From Candidatus Schekmanbacteria bacterium (GTDB lineage Bacteria; CSSED10-310; JACPHN01), in NCBI GenBank assembly GCA_016188575.1, contig JACPHN010000092.1, forward strand, positions 12,676 to 76,675: a DNA stretch of 64,000 nucleotides. Reading direction: 5' to 3'. Numbering within the stretch: position 1 is the stretch's first letter; the number at the start of each line of letters is the position of its first letter. The notes below the pieces were generated by a model that saw nothing but the letters and a program-made list of their open reading frames with translations, was not told where the DNA came from and made no database searches. Of the stretch, positions 8,992 through 17,213 are shown one piece after another. A program made the position numbers and the translations under genes.

Positions 8992-11193
8992 CTACTCCTC
9001 GAGACAGCTCAGCTCGCCATCTGCCGTCCAGACATAGAGACACCCGCGACCGGGAGCGACACTGGCGATCGACGCCACCTCCGTGCGCTCGTCCCTCCAA
9101 AGCTCGTCGCCGTCGGGCCGAATGGCGCGCAGCACCGGGTCGCTGAGCACGATGACGTCGGCGGAGCAGAGCCAGACACGCGCGGCGAAGCGGGCGATCT
9201 CGGCGGCGACGCCCGTCTCCCGGACGACGCGATAGAGCCCCCGCCCGGCCGCACCTCCCGATCCCGCGGCGAGACAAAGCGCATAGTCGGGGGCCAGAGC
9301 GATCGGCTCCGGTGCCATGCCGGCATCCGGCGCCGCTTGTTCCGCGCCCACGGGCCCCGCCCACGATTGGGTCGCCATCGCCGCCCTCTTGTCGCCGTCG
9401 AGGTCAAAGAGCCACAGATCTGGAAAGGAGACGGCGACGACGCCGTAGGGATCCAGAAGCGCTCGCGCCGCGCCGGCACCCGGCGAGACGGGAGCAGTCC
9501 AGAGTAGCGATCCGGTCTCGGCGTCGAGGATTTCCAGGCCGGCGCTGGTGGGGAGCGCGACGCGTTTTCCGGAACGTTCGATCAGCGGTACGTCGGCGCC
9601 GTGGCGCGGCGCGAGCTCCTTTTGCCAGAGCTCGCGTGAAGGCGCCCCCGTGCGGCCCATGATGTATGCAGTGAGCACTACGGCAAGCTCGTCTCGATCG
9701 ATCTCCGCGATGAGGATCTTGTCGCCGCCGCAGCGCAGAAACCGCACCCAGCTCGGTGCGCTCCGAGGTTCCTGTGCGAGGGGCCTCTTCAGCATCTCGG
9801 TGCCGCTGTTGAGGCTCGTGGCGTGCAACGTATCGCCGGCAATGGCGAGAATCGTCCACCGCGAAATGGCCAGTGAAGACACGGTATCCTCGTATTCGTG
9901 GCGCCGCAGGATCGCGCCCGACGCCGGGTCGAGGACGACCCATGAACGCTCCGAGCAGGCGATGGGCCGCCCCGAGGAAGCCACGTGCAGCGCTCCCGGA
10001 GCAGTTTCGAGGCGCAGTCGCCAGCGGCAGCGCGGCGACTGCCGCGGCAGCGCTCCCGCAAAGTATCGGCTGCCGCCGCCGTCGCCGGCATGCCGCTCCC
10101 CGGCCCACAGCAGCACCTCGGCCGCGAGCGCGGGCGTCGGCGCCGGCTCGCCTTGCGGCCTGCTGTCGGCGCCCTCGGCGCCACGCGGCGCCTCCGACTC
10201 CGCGGCGCTTTCCGCGCGGCGTGTCGCTGATTCCGCCGCGGGGGCCTCGGCGCCCGCCTGGGCGATCTTCGCGGAGAGCACGGCCCACTTCAGGCCCCGG
10301 CGAATCTCGGCCGCATCGGTCTCCCGCGCCCGCCGCAGCCGGTACTTGCCGGTCTCTCCCTCGCGCAGCACGAGCCGCAGCGCCGCTCTGGGAAATATCG
10401 CCTTGTCGGACGCGTAGCAGGTGAGGTCGGGACCCGAAAACGCTCGGGAGGCTCCCGCCGGTCCCCCGTCGGGCAGCCCCAGGCTGTTCTTTGCGGGTGC
10501 GGTCATCAGGCCGAGGTCGCTCAGGGAGCGAAGGATGACCTTCTCAGGCAATGGAAAATCGTCGCGGGTCAGGTTCCACTCGCGCCCAAAACGCGCCAGT
10601 TGGGTCAGACCGCTGGGCGAAGCCGCGCTCCGGTAGGGGCCAAAGGAGCTCAGAAACACGACGTCGCCGCTGGAGCGCGCCGCGCCGTCGCCGCTGTCCT
10701 CGGGATGCGAAAGCTCGACGCGCTTGAGCTCCAAGCTCGTGAGATCCAGGCTGTCGCCCCAGGGGTAGCGAGAACCATGCGGCCCCCGCGCGGCGATTTC
10801 CCACTCGTAATAGTATGGGATCGAGATCCCCAGGAAATCACAGATCGACGCGGCGAGAAACGGCTCCATTTCGATGACGTACTCATCGTCCAGCCGATCG
10901 GATAACATGTCGTCGGAAATGATACTGCCGACGTCGAACATGCTCTGGAGCTCCGACCAGACGTCGAGGGTCAGCAGCGTCGTCGAAATGTAGTAGTCCG
11001 GTGTCTCGACATCCGCCTCGTCGACGGCATTCAGGTGCTGATAGTCGACGTCCTTGGGAATGACGGCAATGGGGCAGGTGCCTGACCAACCAATGTGATA
11101 GATCCCGCCGGGGATATGCGCGAACGAGATTCCCGCCTTTTCCAGGGCGGCAAGTTTCGCCTTCAAGCTCATTCCGCTCGTACTCACTATCAT
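8992..11193 (-). CDS. FGE/sulfatase-modifying-factor-like domain fused to a PQQ/WD-like beta-propeller
   Basis: A 733-residue fusion without an evident signal peptide; the start is ATG 11193, with ATG 11172 possible. Residues about 20-300 follow the formylglycine-generating enzyme fold: HIPGGIYHIG, YYISTTLLTLDVWSEL, DFLGISIPYYYEWEIAARG with YPWGD, a GLTQLARFGREWNLT block matching GLYDMxGNVWEW, and a C-terminal RAALRLVLREG. The paired catalytic cysteines of true FGE are not apparent, so an enzymatic role is doubtful and a ligand-binding role more likely (inference). After an Ala/Glu-rich linker (about 310-380), the C-terminal half is a beta-propeller of outer-strand repeats (VLDPASGAILRRHEYEDTVSSLAIS and similar). 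FGE-like domains often accompany bacterial Ser/Thr kinases, and a kinase gene lies directly downstream. Confidence 0.75.
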   Translation of the reverse strand: MIVSTSGMSLKAKLAALEKAGISFAHIPGGIYHIGWSGTCPIAVIPKDVDYQHLNAVDEADVETPDYYISTTLLTLDVWSELQSMFDVGSIISDDMLSDRLDDEYVIEMEPFLAASICDFLGISIPYYYEWEIAARGPHGSRYPWGDSLDLTSLELKRVELSHPEDSGDGAARSSGDVVFLSSFGPYRSAASPSGLTQLARFGREWNLTRDDFPLPEKVILRSLSDLGLMTAPAKNSLGLPDGGPAGASRAFSGPDLTCYASDKAIFPRAALRLVLREGETGKYRLRRARETDAAEIRRGLKWAVLSAKIAQAGAEAPAAESATRRAESAAESEAPRGAEGADSRPQGEPAPTPALAAEVLLWAGERHAGDGGGSRYFAGALPRQSPRCRWRLRLETAPGALHVASSGRPIACSERSWVVLDPASGAILRRHEYEDTVSSLAISRWTILAIAGDTLHATSLNSGTEMLKRPLAQEPRSAPSWVRFLRCGGDKILIAEIDRDELAVVLTAYIMGRTGAPSRELWQKELAPRHGADVPLIERSGKRVALPTSAGLEILDAETGSLLWTAPVSPGAGAARALLDPYGVVAVSFPDLWLFDLDGDKRAAMATQSWAGPVGAEQAAPDAGMAPEPIALAPDYALCLAAGSGGAAGRGLYRVVRETGVAAEIARFAARVWLCSADVIVLSDPVLRAIRPDGDELWRDERTEVASIASVAPGRGCLYVWTADGELSCLEE

Positions 11194-11263
11194 GGCGCTC
11201 GCCGGTTGACGCGAGGGCCGTTGGGAACTGTACCGCCAGGAGTCCGGCGGCGACCATCGGTGC

Positions 11264-12358
11264 TCAAGGACCGCGGAGGGCCTCCTTGAGGCGACCCGCG
11301 TAGGCGCTGGAGGCTACGAGAATCTTGTCGCCCGACCGCACGACGACCAGGTCGCGCAGACCCATGAGCACCAGGTGAGGGCCTGGGGTGTCTGCCGTTT
11401 GCGGGGACGACTCGAAAATGACCGTGTCGGCGACGTCGAGCATCCGCGCGGCCCGGGCGCTACCAACCGCGACGTTCCCCGCGCCATCGGTAGCCAGAGC
11501 GCGTTTCAGCGCGGCCCAGTTGCCGATGTCGTCCCATGAGAACTGAGCAGGGATGCAATACGTTCCCGGCGCATGCTCCATGATGCCGAAATCGATCGAA
11601 ATCTTCTCCATGGCGGGGTAGGCGGCGTCAAGCGCGGTGGGAAGTCGCGGCGTGTCGAGCGCCTCGAGGAGGCTCGGAAAGGTGGCGGCGATGCCCGGAA
11701 GAAAGCGGCCGAACAGGCTTCGGAGGCGCTGCACCTGCCAGATGAAGATGCCTGAATTCCACAGACATCCTTGCTCGAGATAGCCGGCCGCAGCCTGCGC
11801 ATCGGGCTTCTCGAGAAACCGGTCGACGGCCAGGATGGTTTCACCGAGAAACTGCTCCCTCGCTGCCCGCGGTAGCAGATAACCGTAGCCGGTATCGGCG
11901 CGGTCCGGCTGGATGCCGAACGTTACGGAAGTCGCGCGTTCGCAGGCGAGCGCCGCCCCGCGCTCGAAATCGCGCCAAAACGCCGAGACATCAGGGATGA
12001 AGTGATCCGCTGCGACGAGCGCAACGGCGGCATCGGGTCCACCGCGTTTTTCGGCGAGCGCGCAGGCCAGGGCAAGCGCGGCGGCGGTGTCGCGGCCGTG
12101 GGGTTCGATCAGCAGGTTCGCGGCGGGAAGTGACGGTAGCTGCGCCCGGGTGATCTGAGCGTGGCTGGCGCCAACAACGACCAGGACTTGTTCCGCCGCA
12201 AGGACGTGTCGCAGGCGATCGAATGTCTGCTGGATGAGGGTCCGGCCATCGGCGAAGATATCCATGAACGGCTTGGGCCGCTCGTCGGTGGAGACGGGCC
12301 AGAAGCGCTCGCCCTTGCCACCGGCCAGGATCGCGGCGTAGAGCTTGGGGGCGTTCAC
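11264..12358 (-). CDS. manC: Mannose-1-phosphate guanylyltransferase
   Basis: Makes GDP-mannose from mannose 1-phosphate and GTP for surface polysaccharide or glycan synthesis, in the cytoplasm. The 364-residue protein begins with the nucleotidyltransferase signature AAILAGGKGERFWPVS followed by PKPF, where most relatives have PKQF. It retains the VALVAADHFI block (about 113-122), the FLEKP motif (about 182-186), NSGIFIW (about 203-209) and FSWDDIGNW (about 274-282). Only the pyrophosphorylase half is present; the isomerase-like cupin is a separate gene just upstream. The start is a GTG that overlaps the cupin stop (GTGA), so the two are translated together from the minus-strand promoter near 12780. 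Confidence 0.92.
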   Translation of the reverse strand: MNAPKLYAAILAGGKGERFWPVSTDERPKPFMDIFADGRTLIQQTFDRLRHVLAAEQVLVVVGASHAQITRAQLPSLPAANLLIEPHGRDTAAALALACALAEKRGGPDAAVALVAADHFIPDVSAFWRDFERGAALACERATSVTFGIQPDRADTGYGYLLPRAAREQFLGETILAVDRFLEKPDAQAAAGYLEQGCLWNSGIFIWQVQRLRSLFGRFLPGIAATFPSLLEALDTPRLPTALDAAYPAMEKISIDFGIMEHAPGTYCIPAQFSWDDIGNWAALKRALATDGAGNVAVGSARAARMLDVADTVIFESSPQTADTPGPHLVLMGLRDLVVVRSGDKILVASSAYAGRLKEALRGP

Positions 12359-12720
12359 GCCGGCGCTCCGTGGCGGCGGTAGTCGTCTTCGTAGCGGATA
12401 ATGTCGGTCTCCTCGAAAGACTCGCCGATCTGCACTTCCATGATGACCACCGGCTCGGCGCCGTGGTTGGCGACGCGATGTCGCATACCGGCGGGGACGA
12501 ACACGCTTTCGCCGTATCCAAGCTCACACGTCTGGCCATCGAGGTGAATGGTCGGCCGCCCGGACACCACGACCCAGTGCTCGCTGCGGTGCCGGTGAGA
12601 CTGCAGGCTGAGGCGCTGACCCGGTTGCACGCAAAGGCGTTTCACCTTGTAACAGGGCTCATCCAGGAGCACCTCGAAGGTGCCCCATGGTCGGGTTTCA
12701 AAAGCGAAGCGCGGCGTCAT
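12355..12720 (-). CDS. Cupin, mannose-6-phosphate isomerase type II-like
   Basis: A 121-residue single-domain cupin from ATG 12720 (an ATG at 12795 is in frame but would lie on the promoter). It matches the C-terminal half of bifunctional ManC/AlgA enzymes: [36 protein letters not shown] (cupin motif 1 with the metal-binding His-His-Glu set), [20 protein letters not shown] (motif 2) and [20 protein letters not shown]. It likely interconverts fructose 6-phosphate and mannose 6-phosphate or assists it. It is first in a two-gene unit with manC, to which it is coupled by GTGA. Confidence 0.85.
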   Translation of the reverse strand: MTPRFAFETRPWGTFEVLLDEPCYKVKRLCVQPGQRLSLQSHRHRSEHWVVVSGRPTIHLDGQTCELGYGESVFVPAGMRHRVANHGAEPVVIMEVQIGESFEETDIIRYEDDYRRHGAPA

Positions 12721-12766
12721 GGCGGCAGATTGCTCGTGAGGATTCGCGGCGAAAAACGACTGCACT

Positions 12767-12795
12767 ATGCTACTCCCATGGTGTTGTCTTGACAA
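12767..12795 (-). promoter_or_regulatory. Predicted sigma-70-type promoter for the cupin-manC unit
   Basis: On the minus strand TTGTCA (12795-12790) and TAGCAT (12772-12767) are separated by 17 bases, giving a start near 12760 and a leader of about 40 bases before the cupin ATG. The overlapping plus-strand TTGACA (12789-12794) may serve the divergent Nudix gene, but its -10 element is poor. Confidence 0.45.
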
Positions 12796-12875
12796 GGTGG
12801 GGACGCCGGCAGTACGTCTGCGATACCACTGTCACTCATCGACTTCCCCGCGCCCATCGGCGCTGGTGCGTGCGG

Positions 12876-13295
12876 ATGACCGCATCGCGGATTTATAGAA
12901 ACCCGGTACCTACCGTCGACATCATCGTCCGCCTTCCGGACGAACGCGTCGTGCTCATCAGGCGTCGCAATCCGCCCCACGGTTGGGCGCTGCCCGGCGG
13001 CTTCGTCGACTACGGAGAAAGCCTCGAACAGGCGGCCGTGCGCGAGGCGCGGGAAGAAACATCGCTGGACGTGCGGCTTGTGGGTCAGCTCCATACCTAC
13101 TCAGATCCGCAGCGAGATCCGCGGCAGCACACGATCTCTACCGTATTTGTGGCGGTGGCGGAGGGCGAACCGGTGGCTCGGGACGATGCGGGCGAAGTCG
13201 GCGTCTTCTCTGCAGGCGAGCTTCCCAGGCCGCTGTGCTTCGATCACGAGCGCATTCTTCAGGACTACTTCAGCGGCCGTCATGCCGTCGATTGA
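12876..13295 (+). CDS. Nudix hydrolase
   Basis: A 139-residue hydrolase acting on nucleoside diphosphate-linked substrates. The Nudix box is complete: [18 protein letters not shown] followed by REETSL, with the catalytic Glu cluster. The N-terminal [11 protein letters not shown] strand and [14 protein letters not shown] lead resemble the small ADP-ribose/8-oxo-dGTP type, but the substrate cannot be read from sequence. The ATG at 12876 was chosen because homology begins there; upstream codons look non-coding. The gene ends nine bases before yicC and so probably shares its transcript, although it also lies divergently beside the manC unit. Confidence 0.9.
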   Translation: MTASRIYRNPVPTVDIIVRLPDERVVLIRRRNPPHGWALPGGFVDYGESLEQAAVREAREETSLDVRLVGQLHTYSDPQRDPRQHTISTVFVAVAEGEPVARDDAGEVGVFSAGELPRPLCFDHERILQDYFSGRHAVD

Positions 13296-13304
13296 GAGGG
13301 TTTC

Positions 13305-14228
13305 ATGCCGGCACCGCGCAGCATGACCGGGTTTGGCGCCGCGGCGCGGGAAAATGACCGCTGCCGCGTCAGCGTGGAAATCAAGACGATCAACCATCGC
13401 TACCTCGATACCGCGTGGCGCTTGCCAAAGCAATGGCCGGACCTCGAAGCGGTGGTTCGGGCCGAAATCGAGGCACGGATGCAGCGCGGGCGTATCGAAG
13501 TCTCCGTGGCGGCGGACGCCGTCGGTAGCCCGGGCGTGGTCGTTACCGTAAACGAACCGCTCGCCCGCCAGTTTGCCGCGGCGATCAAGCACCTTTCGGA
13601 TGGGCTCGGCCTGCGGCAAGATTTCTCCGTTGAGGCGCTGCTGCGCTACCCCGACATCCTCGCCGTGACTGCCGTGGAAGCGCCGGCGGAGACAGCCGGC
13701 GTGGTGCGAGAGCTGGTCCGCGCGGCGACGGCGGAAGCCGCCGAGCAGACCGTGGCAATGAGGCGTCAGGAGGGCGAGCGGCTCGCGGAGGACCTGCGCG
13801 GCCGCCTCGCTCGCATCCGGCAACTCGTCGTGCAGGCCGAGGGCCACGCGGGAGAGGTAGTCCAGAAATACGCGGAACGTCTGCGCAAACGCCTCGGGCG
13901 CCTTCTCGATGCCGTGGGCACCACCGCGGAGGCGCTGGGTGAAGAGGCCTCCGGACGCCTGGAAATGGAAGTCGCCGTGATCGCTGACCGCTGCGACATC
14001 ACCGAGGAGCTCACGCGCGCGCGCGCGCACCTGGACACGCTCGGAGAGCTTCTCGACGTTCCGGAGGGGACCGCCGTCGGCCGCCGGATGGACTTTCTTT
14101 GCCAGGAGCTGCACCGCGAGCTGACGACCATGTCCAACAAGGGCGGCAGCACCGAGATTTCCGCGGTCGGCGTTGAAGCGCGAGCGGAGCTCGAAAAGAT
14201 CCGGGAGCAGATTCAAAACCTGGAGTGA
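13305..14228 (+). CDS. yicC: YicC family endoribonuclease
   Basis: A 307-residue YicC protein. The N-terminal signature SMTGFG followed by VEIKTINHRYLD (residues about 7-35) and the C-terminal DUF1732 block (MDFLCQELHRELTTMSNKG, ending EKIREQIQNLE) are both present, and the length is near the usual 290. E. coli YicC is an endoribonuclease linked to RNA turnover and stationary-phase growth. In many bacteria it precedes gmk, as here. GAGAGGG lies about eight bases before the ATG. Confidence 0.93.
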   Translation: MPAPRSMTGFGAAARENDRCRVSVEIKTINHRYLDTAWRLPKQWPDLEAVVRAEIEARMQRGRIEVSVAADAVGSPGVVVTVNEPLARQFAAAIKHLSDGLGLRQDFSVEALLRYPDILAVTAVEAPAETAGVVRELVRAATAEAAEQTVAMRRQEGERLAEDLRGRLARIRQLVVQAEGHAGEVVQKYAERLRKRLGRLLDAVGTTAEALGEEASGRLEMEVAVIADRCDITEELTRARAHLDTLGELLDVPEGTAVGRRMDFLCQELHRELTTMSNKGGSTEISAVGVEARAELEKIREQIQNLE

Positions 14229-14354
14229 GCGACCGCGGACGCCGGACGCACCGCCGCCGGGGGTTTACAATCCGGAGATCGCGCAGTACGATCCCGAGTG
14301 CCTCCAGAGAGCGGTTTTCATTTCATCGGTTCCGACGTTCGGGGACGGCCTGCG

Positions 14355-14996
14355 GTGGAAAAGAGACGAGGGTTTCTGTTGGTGTTGTCGGCGCCTTCCG
14401 GGGCGGGCAAGACGTCGCTTACGAAACGGCTTCTGAGCATCTGCCCGGAAATGCGCTACTCCATCTCGTACTCGACGCGCCCGCGCCGCGACCACGAGAT
14501 CAACGGGGTCGACTACCACTTCGTCTCGAAGGAGTCCTTCATGGAGCGAGTGGCGGCCGGCCAGTTCGTCGAATGGGCGGAGGTGCATGGGAATCTCTAC
14601 GGGACCGCGCGCCTGTTTCTCGAGCAAGCGGTCGCGGGCGGACACGACTGCATTCTCGACATCGACGTTCAGGGCGCAGCGCAGATCCGCACAGAAATGA
14701 AAAAGGACGGGGTGTTTGTCTTCGTGCTGCCGCCGAGCTGGGCCGTGCTCAACGAGCGGCTGCGCCGCCGCGGCAGCGATTCGCCGGCGGAGATCGAACG
14801 TCGGCTCGACGGTGCGCGGCGCGAGGTCGAGCGCTACGGCGAATACGACTACGTCATCATTAACGACGACCTGGATCACGCGACGCGAATCCTGCACGCC
14901 ATCATCACTGCGGAACGGGCGCGAGCGTGGCGATTCGAGCGGAGCCCCGCCAGGGAGATGTTCGGGGCGGAAGCGGCCGCCGCCGGCATGCCATGA
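14355..14996 (+). CDS. gmk: Guanylate kinase
   Basis: Phosphorylates GMP to GDP with ATP. Walker A SAPSGAGKT lies at residues 12-20, followed by the GMP-binding SYSTRPRRDHEINGVDYHFVSK-type block (about 38-60), FVEWAEVHGNLYG, and DIDVQGAAQIR. The GTG at 14355 has GGGGA nine bases upstream and gives 213 residues, the usual length; an in-frame GTG at 14298 would add 19 residues outside the family. The small remA/rpoZ-type genes often found in this neighbourhood are absent. The stop overlaps the coaBC start (ATGA). Confidence 0.95.
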   Translation: MEKRRGFLLVLSAPSGAGKTSLTKRLLSICPEMRYSISYSTRPRRDHEINGVDYHFVSKESFMERVAAGQFVEWAEVHGNLYGTARLFLEQAVAGGHDCILDIDVQGAAQIRTEMKKDGVFVFVLPPSWAVLNERLRRRGSDSPAEIERRLDGARREVERYGEYDYVIINDDLDHATRILHAIITAERARAWRFERSPAREMFGAEAAAAGMP

Positions 14997-16246
14997 CCGC
15001 CGCGCCGCAGGCTGGGGCGGCATCTGCGCGCGCCTGCAGTCTCGCCGGGCGGCACGTGGTGCTCGGCGTAACCGGGAGCATCGCCGCGTACAAGGCGGCC
15101 GAGTTGCTGAGGATGCTCACCAGGAACGGCGCCGAAGCGCAGCCGGTCATGACTCAGGGCGCCACGCACTTTCTGGGGCCACTGACGCTGGCAACGCTGG
15201 CGGGCCGCGAGACCTTCGTCGAGATGTTTGCTCGGGATGACGCCGATATTCGGCACATCGCCCTGGCGCGCTGGGCGGACATCGCGGTCGTGGCACCTGC
15301 GACCGCCGACTTCCTCGGCAAGTACCGCAGCGGCATCGTCGACGACGTGCTGCTCAACCTGCTGCTCGCGCTTCCGAGTCAGCGCGTCCCGGTGGTGGTG
15401 GCGCCAGCGATGAACGACGAAATGTTCGCGCACCCCGCGGTCCAGGAAAACCTCGAGACGCTCGCGCGCCGCGGTGTGTTCGTGGTCCCTCCGGAGCACG
15501 GCGAGCTGGCGTGCAAGACGATCGGCCCCGGCCGGCTCGCCGACCTCGCCCGCATCGTGCAGCACTGCGAGCGGGCGCTGTGCGCAGCCAGCAGCGCCGC
15601 CGATTTCCGCGGCCGGCGCGTGGTGGTTACCGCCGGCCCGACCCGCCAGTACCTCGATCCGGTGCGCTTCCTTTCCAATCCCTCGACCGGGAGGATGGGA
15701 GCCGCGGTGGCGCGCGCGGCGTGGACGCGCGGCGCCGACGTTTCGGTCGTCGCCGGGCCCATGGACCGGGCCCTGCTTCCCGCTGACGTCGCCACCGTGT
15801 TCGTCGAGTCGGTTCAGGACATGCTTGAGGCGGTGCGCGCCGCCATGTCCGCGGACGCGATGCTGGTAATGACGGCCGCGGTGGGCGACTTCGCACCGCC
15901 GCGCGCGCCCGAGAAGATCAAAAAGACCGGCCAGGTGCGGACTCTGGAGCTGCTGCCGACCCCCGACATTCTCACTGCCGTGCGCGCCCAACACCCGCGG
16001 GCGACGCTCGCCGGCTTTGCCGCCGAAACCAGCGACGTTTGTGCCCGTGCGCGCGAAAAGCTCGTCAGGAAGAAACTGGATGTCATCGTCGGCAATCGCG
16101 TGGGGGTCGCGGATAGTGGATTTGCCGGCCCCACGACCGACGCCGTGCTCATCGATCGGACCGGATGGGAACAGGACGTGGGTGCGGTGGAAAAGACGGC
16201 GCTGGCACACCTCATTCTGGACCGCCTGCGGGAGCTCGCGCCGTGA
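14993..16246 (+). CDS. coaBC: Bifunctional phosphopantothenoylcysteine decarboxylase / phosphopantothenate-cysteine ligase
   Basis: Carries out two steps of coenzyme A synthesis. The ATG at 14993 overlaps the gmk stop. The CoaC flavodoxin-like half shows GVTGSIAAYKAAELL (25-39), the active His region RHIALARWAD (87-96) and PAMNDEMF (138-145; relatives usually have W in place of F). The CoaB half shows VVVTAGPTRQYLDPVRFLSNPSTGRMG and the KIKK motif (PEKIKKTG) that binds the acyl intermediate, then FAAETSD. The 417-residue length is typical. It belongs to the yicC-gmk-coaBC-udg-priA run. Confidence 0.95.
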   Translation: MTAAPQAGAASARACSLAGRHVVLGVTGSIAAYKAAELLRMLTRNGAEAQPVMTQGATHFLGPLTLATLAGRETFVEMFARDDADIRHIALARWADIAVVAPATADFLGKYRSGIVDDVLLNLLLALPSQRVPVVVAPAMNDEMFAHPAVQENLETLARRGVFVVPPEHGELACKTIGPGRLADLARIVQHCERALCAASSAADFRGRRVVVTAGPTRQYLDPVRFLSNPSTGRMGAAVARAAWTRGADVSVVAGPMDRALLPADVATVFVESVQDMLEAVRAAMSADAMLVMTAAVGDFAPPRAPEKIKKTGQVRTLELLPTPDILTAVRAQHPRATLAGFAAETSDVCARAREKLVRKKLDVIVGNRVGVADSGFAGPTTDAVLIDRTGWEQDVGAVEKTALAHLILDRLRELAP

Positions 16247-16277
16247 AGCGGGCAAGCGCGGCGCGGCGACGCGGCCT

Positions 16278-17213
16278 GTGAGCCCGCCGCCGGACAGCGA
16301 GGACGACGCCACGCGGGCACCGGCACCTACGCTCGGGCAAGTGGCGGCAGAGCTGCTGCGCCTCGAGCTGTCGCGCGGAGCACTGTGGGTGCAGCGACCG
16401 ACCGCTGCGGAGACACCGGCCGCGGGCGCGCCGGGCGTGAGAGGTCGCGGCGGGACCCCGGATCACCTCACCGGGCGGCGACAGGTGGCCGCGAGGCCGT
16501 CGCGAGACGTGCCCCCACGGCACCTGCCGCCGCGCCCGCAAGCCGCAACGGAGGGAATCAATGAGGATCCCGCCGCGCAAGCGCTTGCGGTCATCGCCGC
16601 GGAAGCGGCAGCGTGCACGGCCTGCCCACTTTTCCGGACGCGCCGGAACAACGTTCCCGGTGAAGGTAGCGCGCACGCCACGCTGATGTTTGTCGGGGAA
16701 GGGCCGGGCGCTGAAGAAGACCGCCTGGGGCGCCCCTTCGTCGGCGTCGCCGGTGAGCTCCTCACGCGAATCATCGGCGCCATGAACCTGCGACGCGAGG
16801 AGGTGTTTATCGCCAACGCGGTGAAGTGCCGGCCGCCGCAAAACCGCACACCAACCCCTGCGGAGACGCTGGCGTGCCGCGCTTTTCTCATTCGCCAGAT
16901 TCGCGCGATCCGACCGAAGGTCATCTGCGCGCTCGGACGCCCCGCCGCCAATACGCTGTTGCAGGATACCGCTCCCATCTCCGCGATCCGGGGCCGGTTC
17001 TTCGAGATCGCGGTTACTGCCGACCTCAGCCTGCTCAAGGGCGCGCCGGTCGCTGCCAACGCCGCGGTCGAGCTTCCCGCCGAGGGCGAGCCGCTGCGCC
17101 TGCTGGTGCTCCCCACGTTTCATCCCGCCTACCTGTTGCGAAACCCGGCCGACAAGCGCCTGGTCTGGGAGGACGTACAGAAGATCGTGGCGCTCTTGCA
17201 GAAAGCGCAATGA
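16278..17213 (+). CDS. Family 4 uracil-DNA glycosylase (4Fe-4S)
   Basis: Removes uracil from DNA. Motif A GEGPGAEED is at 140-148, motif B is LPTFHPAYLLRNP near the C-terminus, and four cysteines in the family positions (Cys 113, 116, 184, 200) should hold the 4Fe-4S cluster. The GTG at 16278 gives 311 residues with a low-complexity N-terminal 90 residues; that tail begins with a helix (QVAAELLRLELSRGALWV) that recurs in deltaproteobacterial relatives, so I keep it, though the ribosome-binding site is weak. It lies 31 bases after coaBC and overlaps priA by ATGA. Confidence 0.92.
   Translation: MSPPPDSEDDATRAPAPTLGQVAAELLRLELSRGALWVQRPTAAETPAAGAPGVRGRGGTPDHLTGRRQVAARPSRDVPPRHLPPRPQAATEGINEDPAAQALAVIAAEAAACTACPLFRTRRNNVPGEGSAHATLMFVGEGPGAEEDRLGRPFVGVAGELLTRIIGAMNLRREEVFIANAVKCRPPQNRTPTPAETLACRAFLIRQIRAIRPKVICALGRPAANTLLQDTAPISAIRGRFFEIAVTADLSLLKGAPVAANAAVELPAEGEPLRLLVLPTFHPAYLLRNPADKRLVWEDVQKIVALLQKAQ

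Noticed and set aside
14876-16312. 478-codon minus-strand ORF opposite coaBC
   Set aside because: Mirror frame; coaBC motifs are complete.
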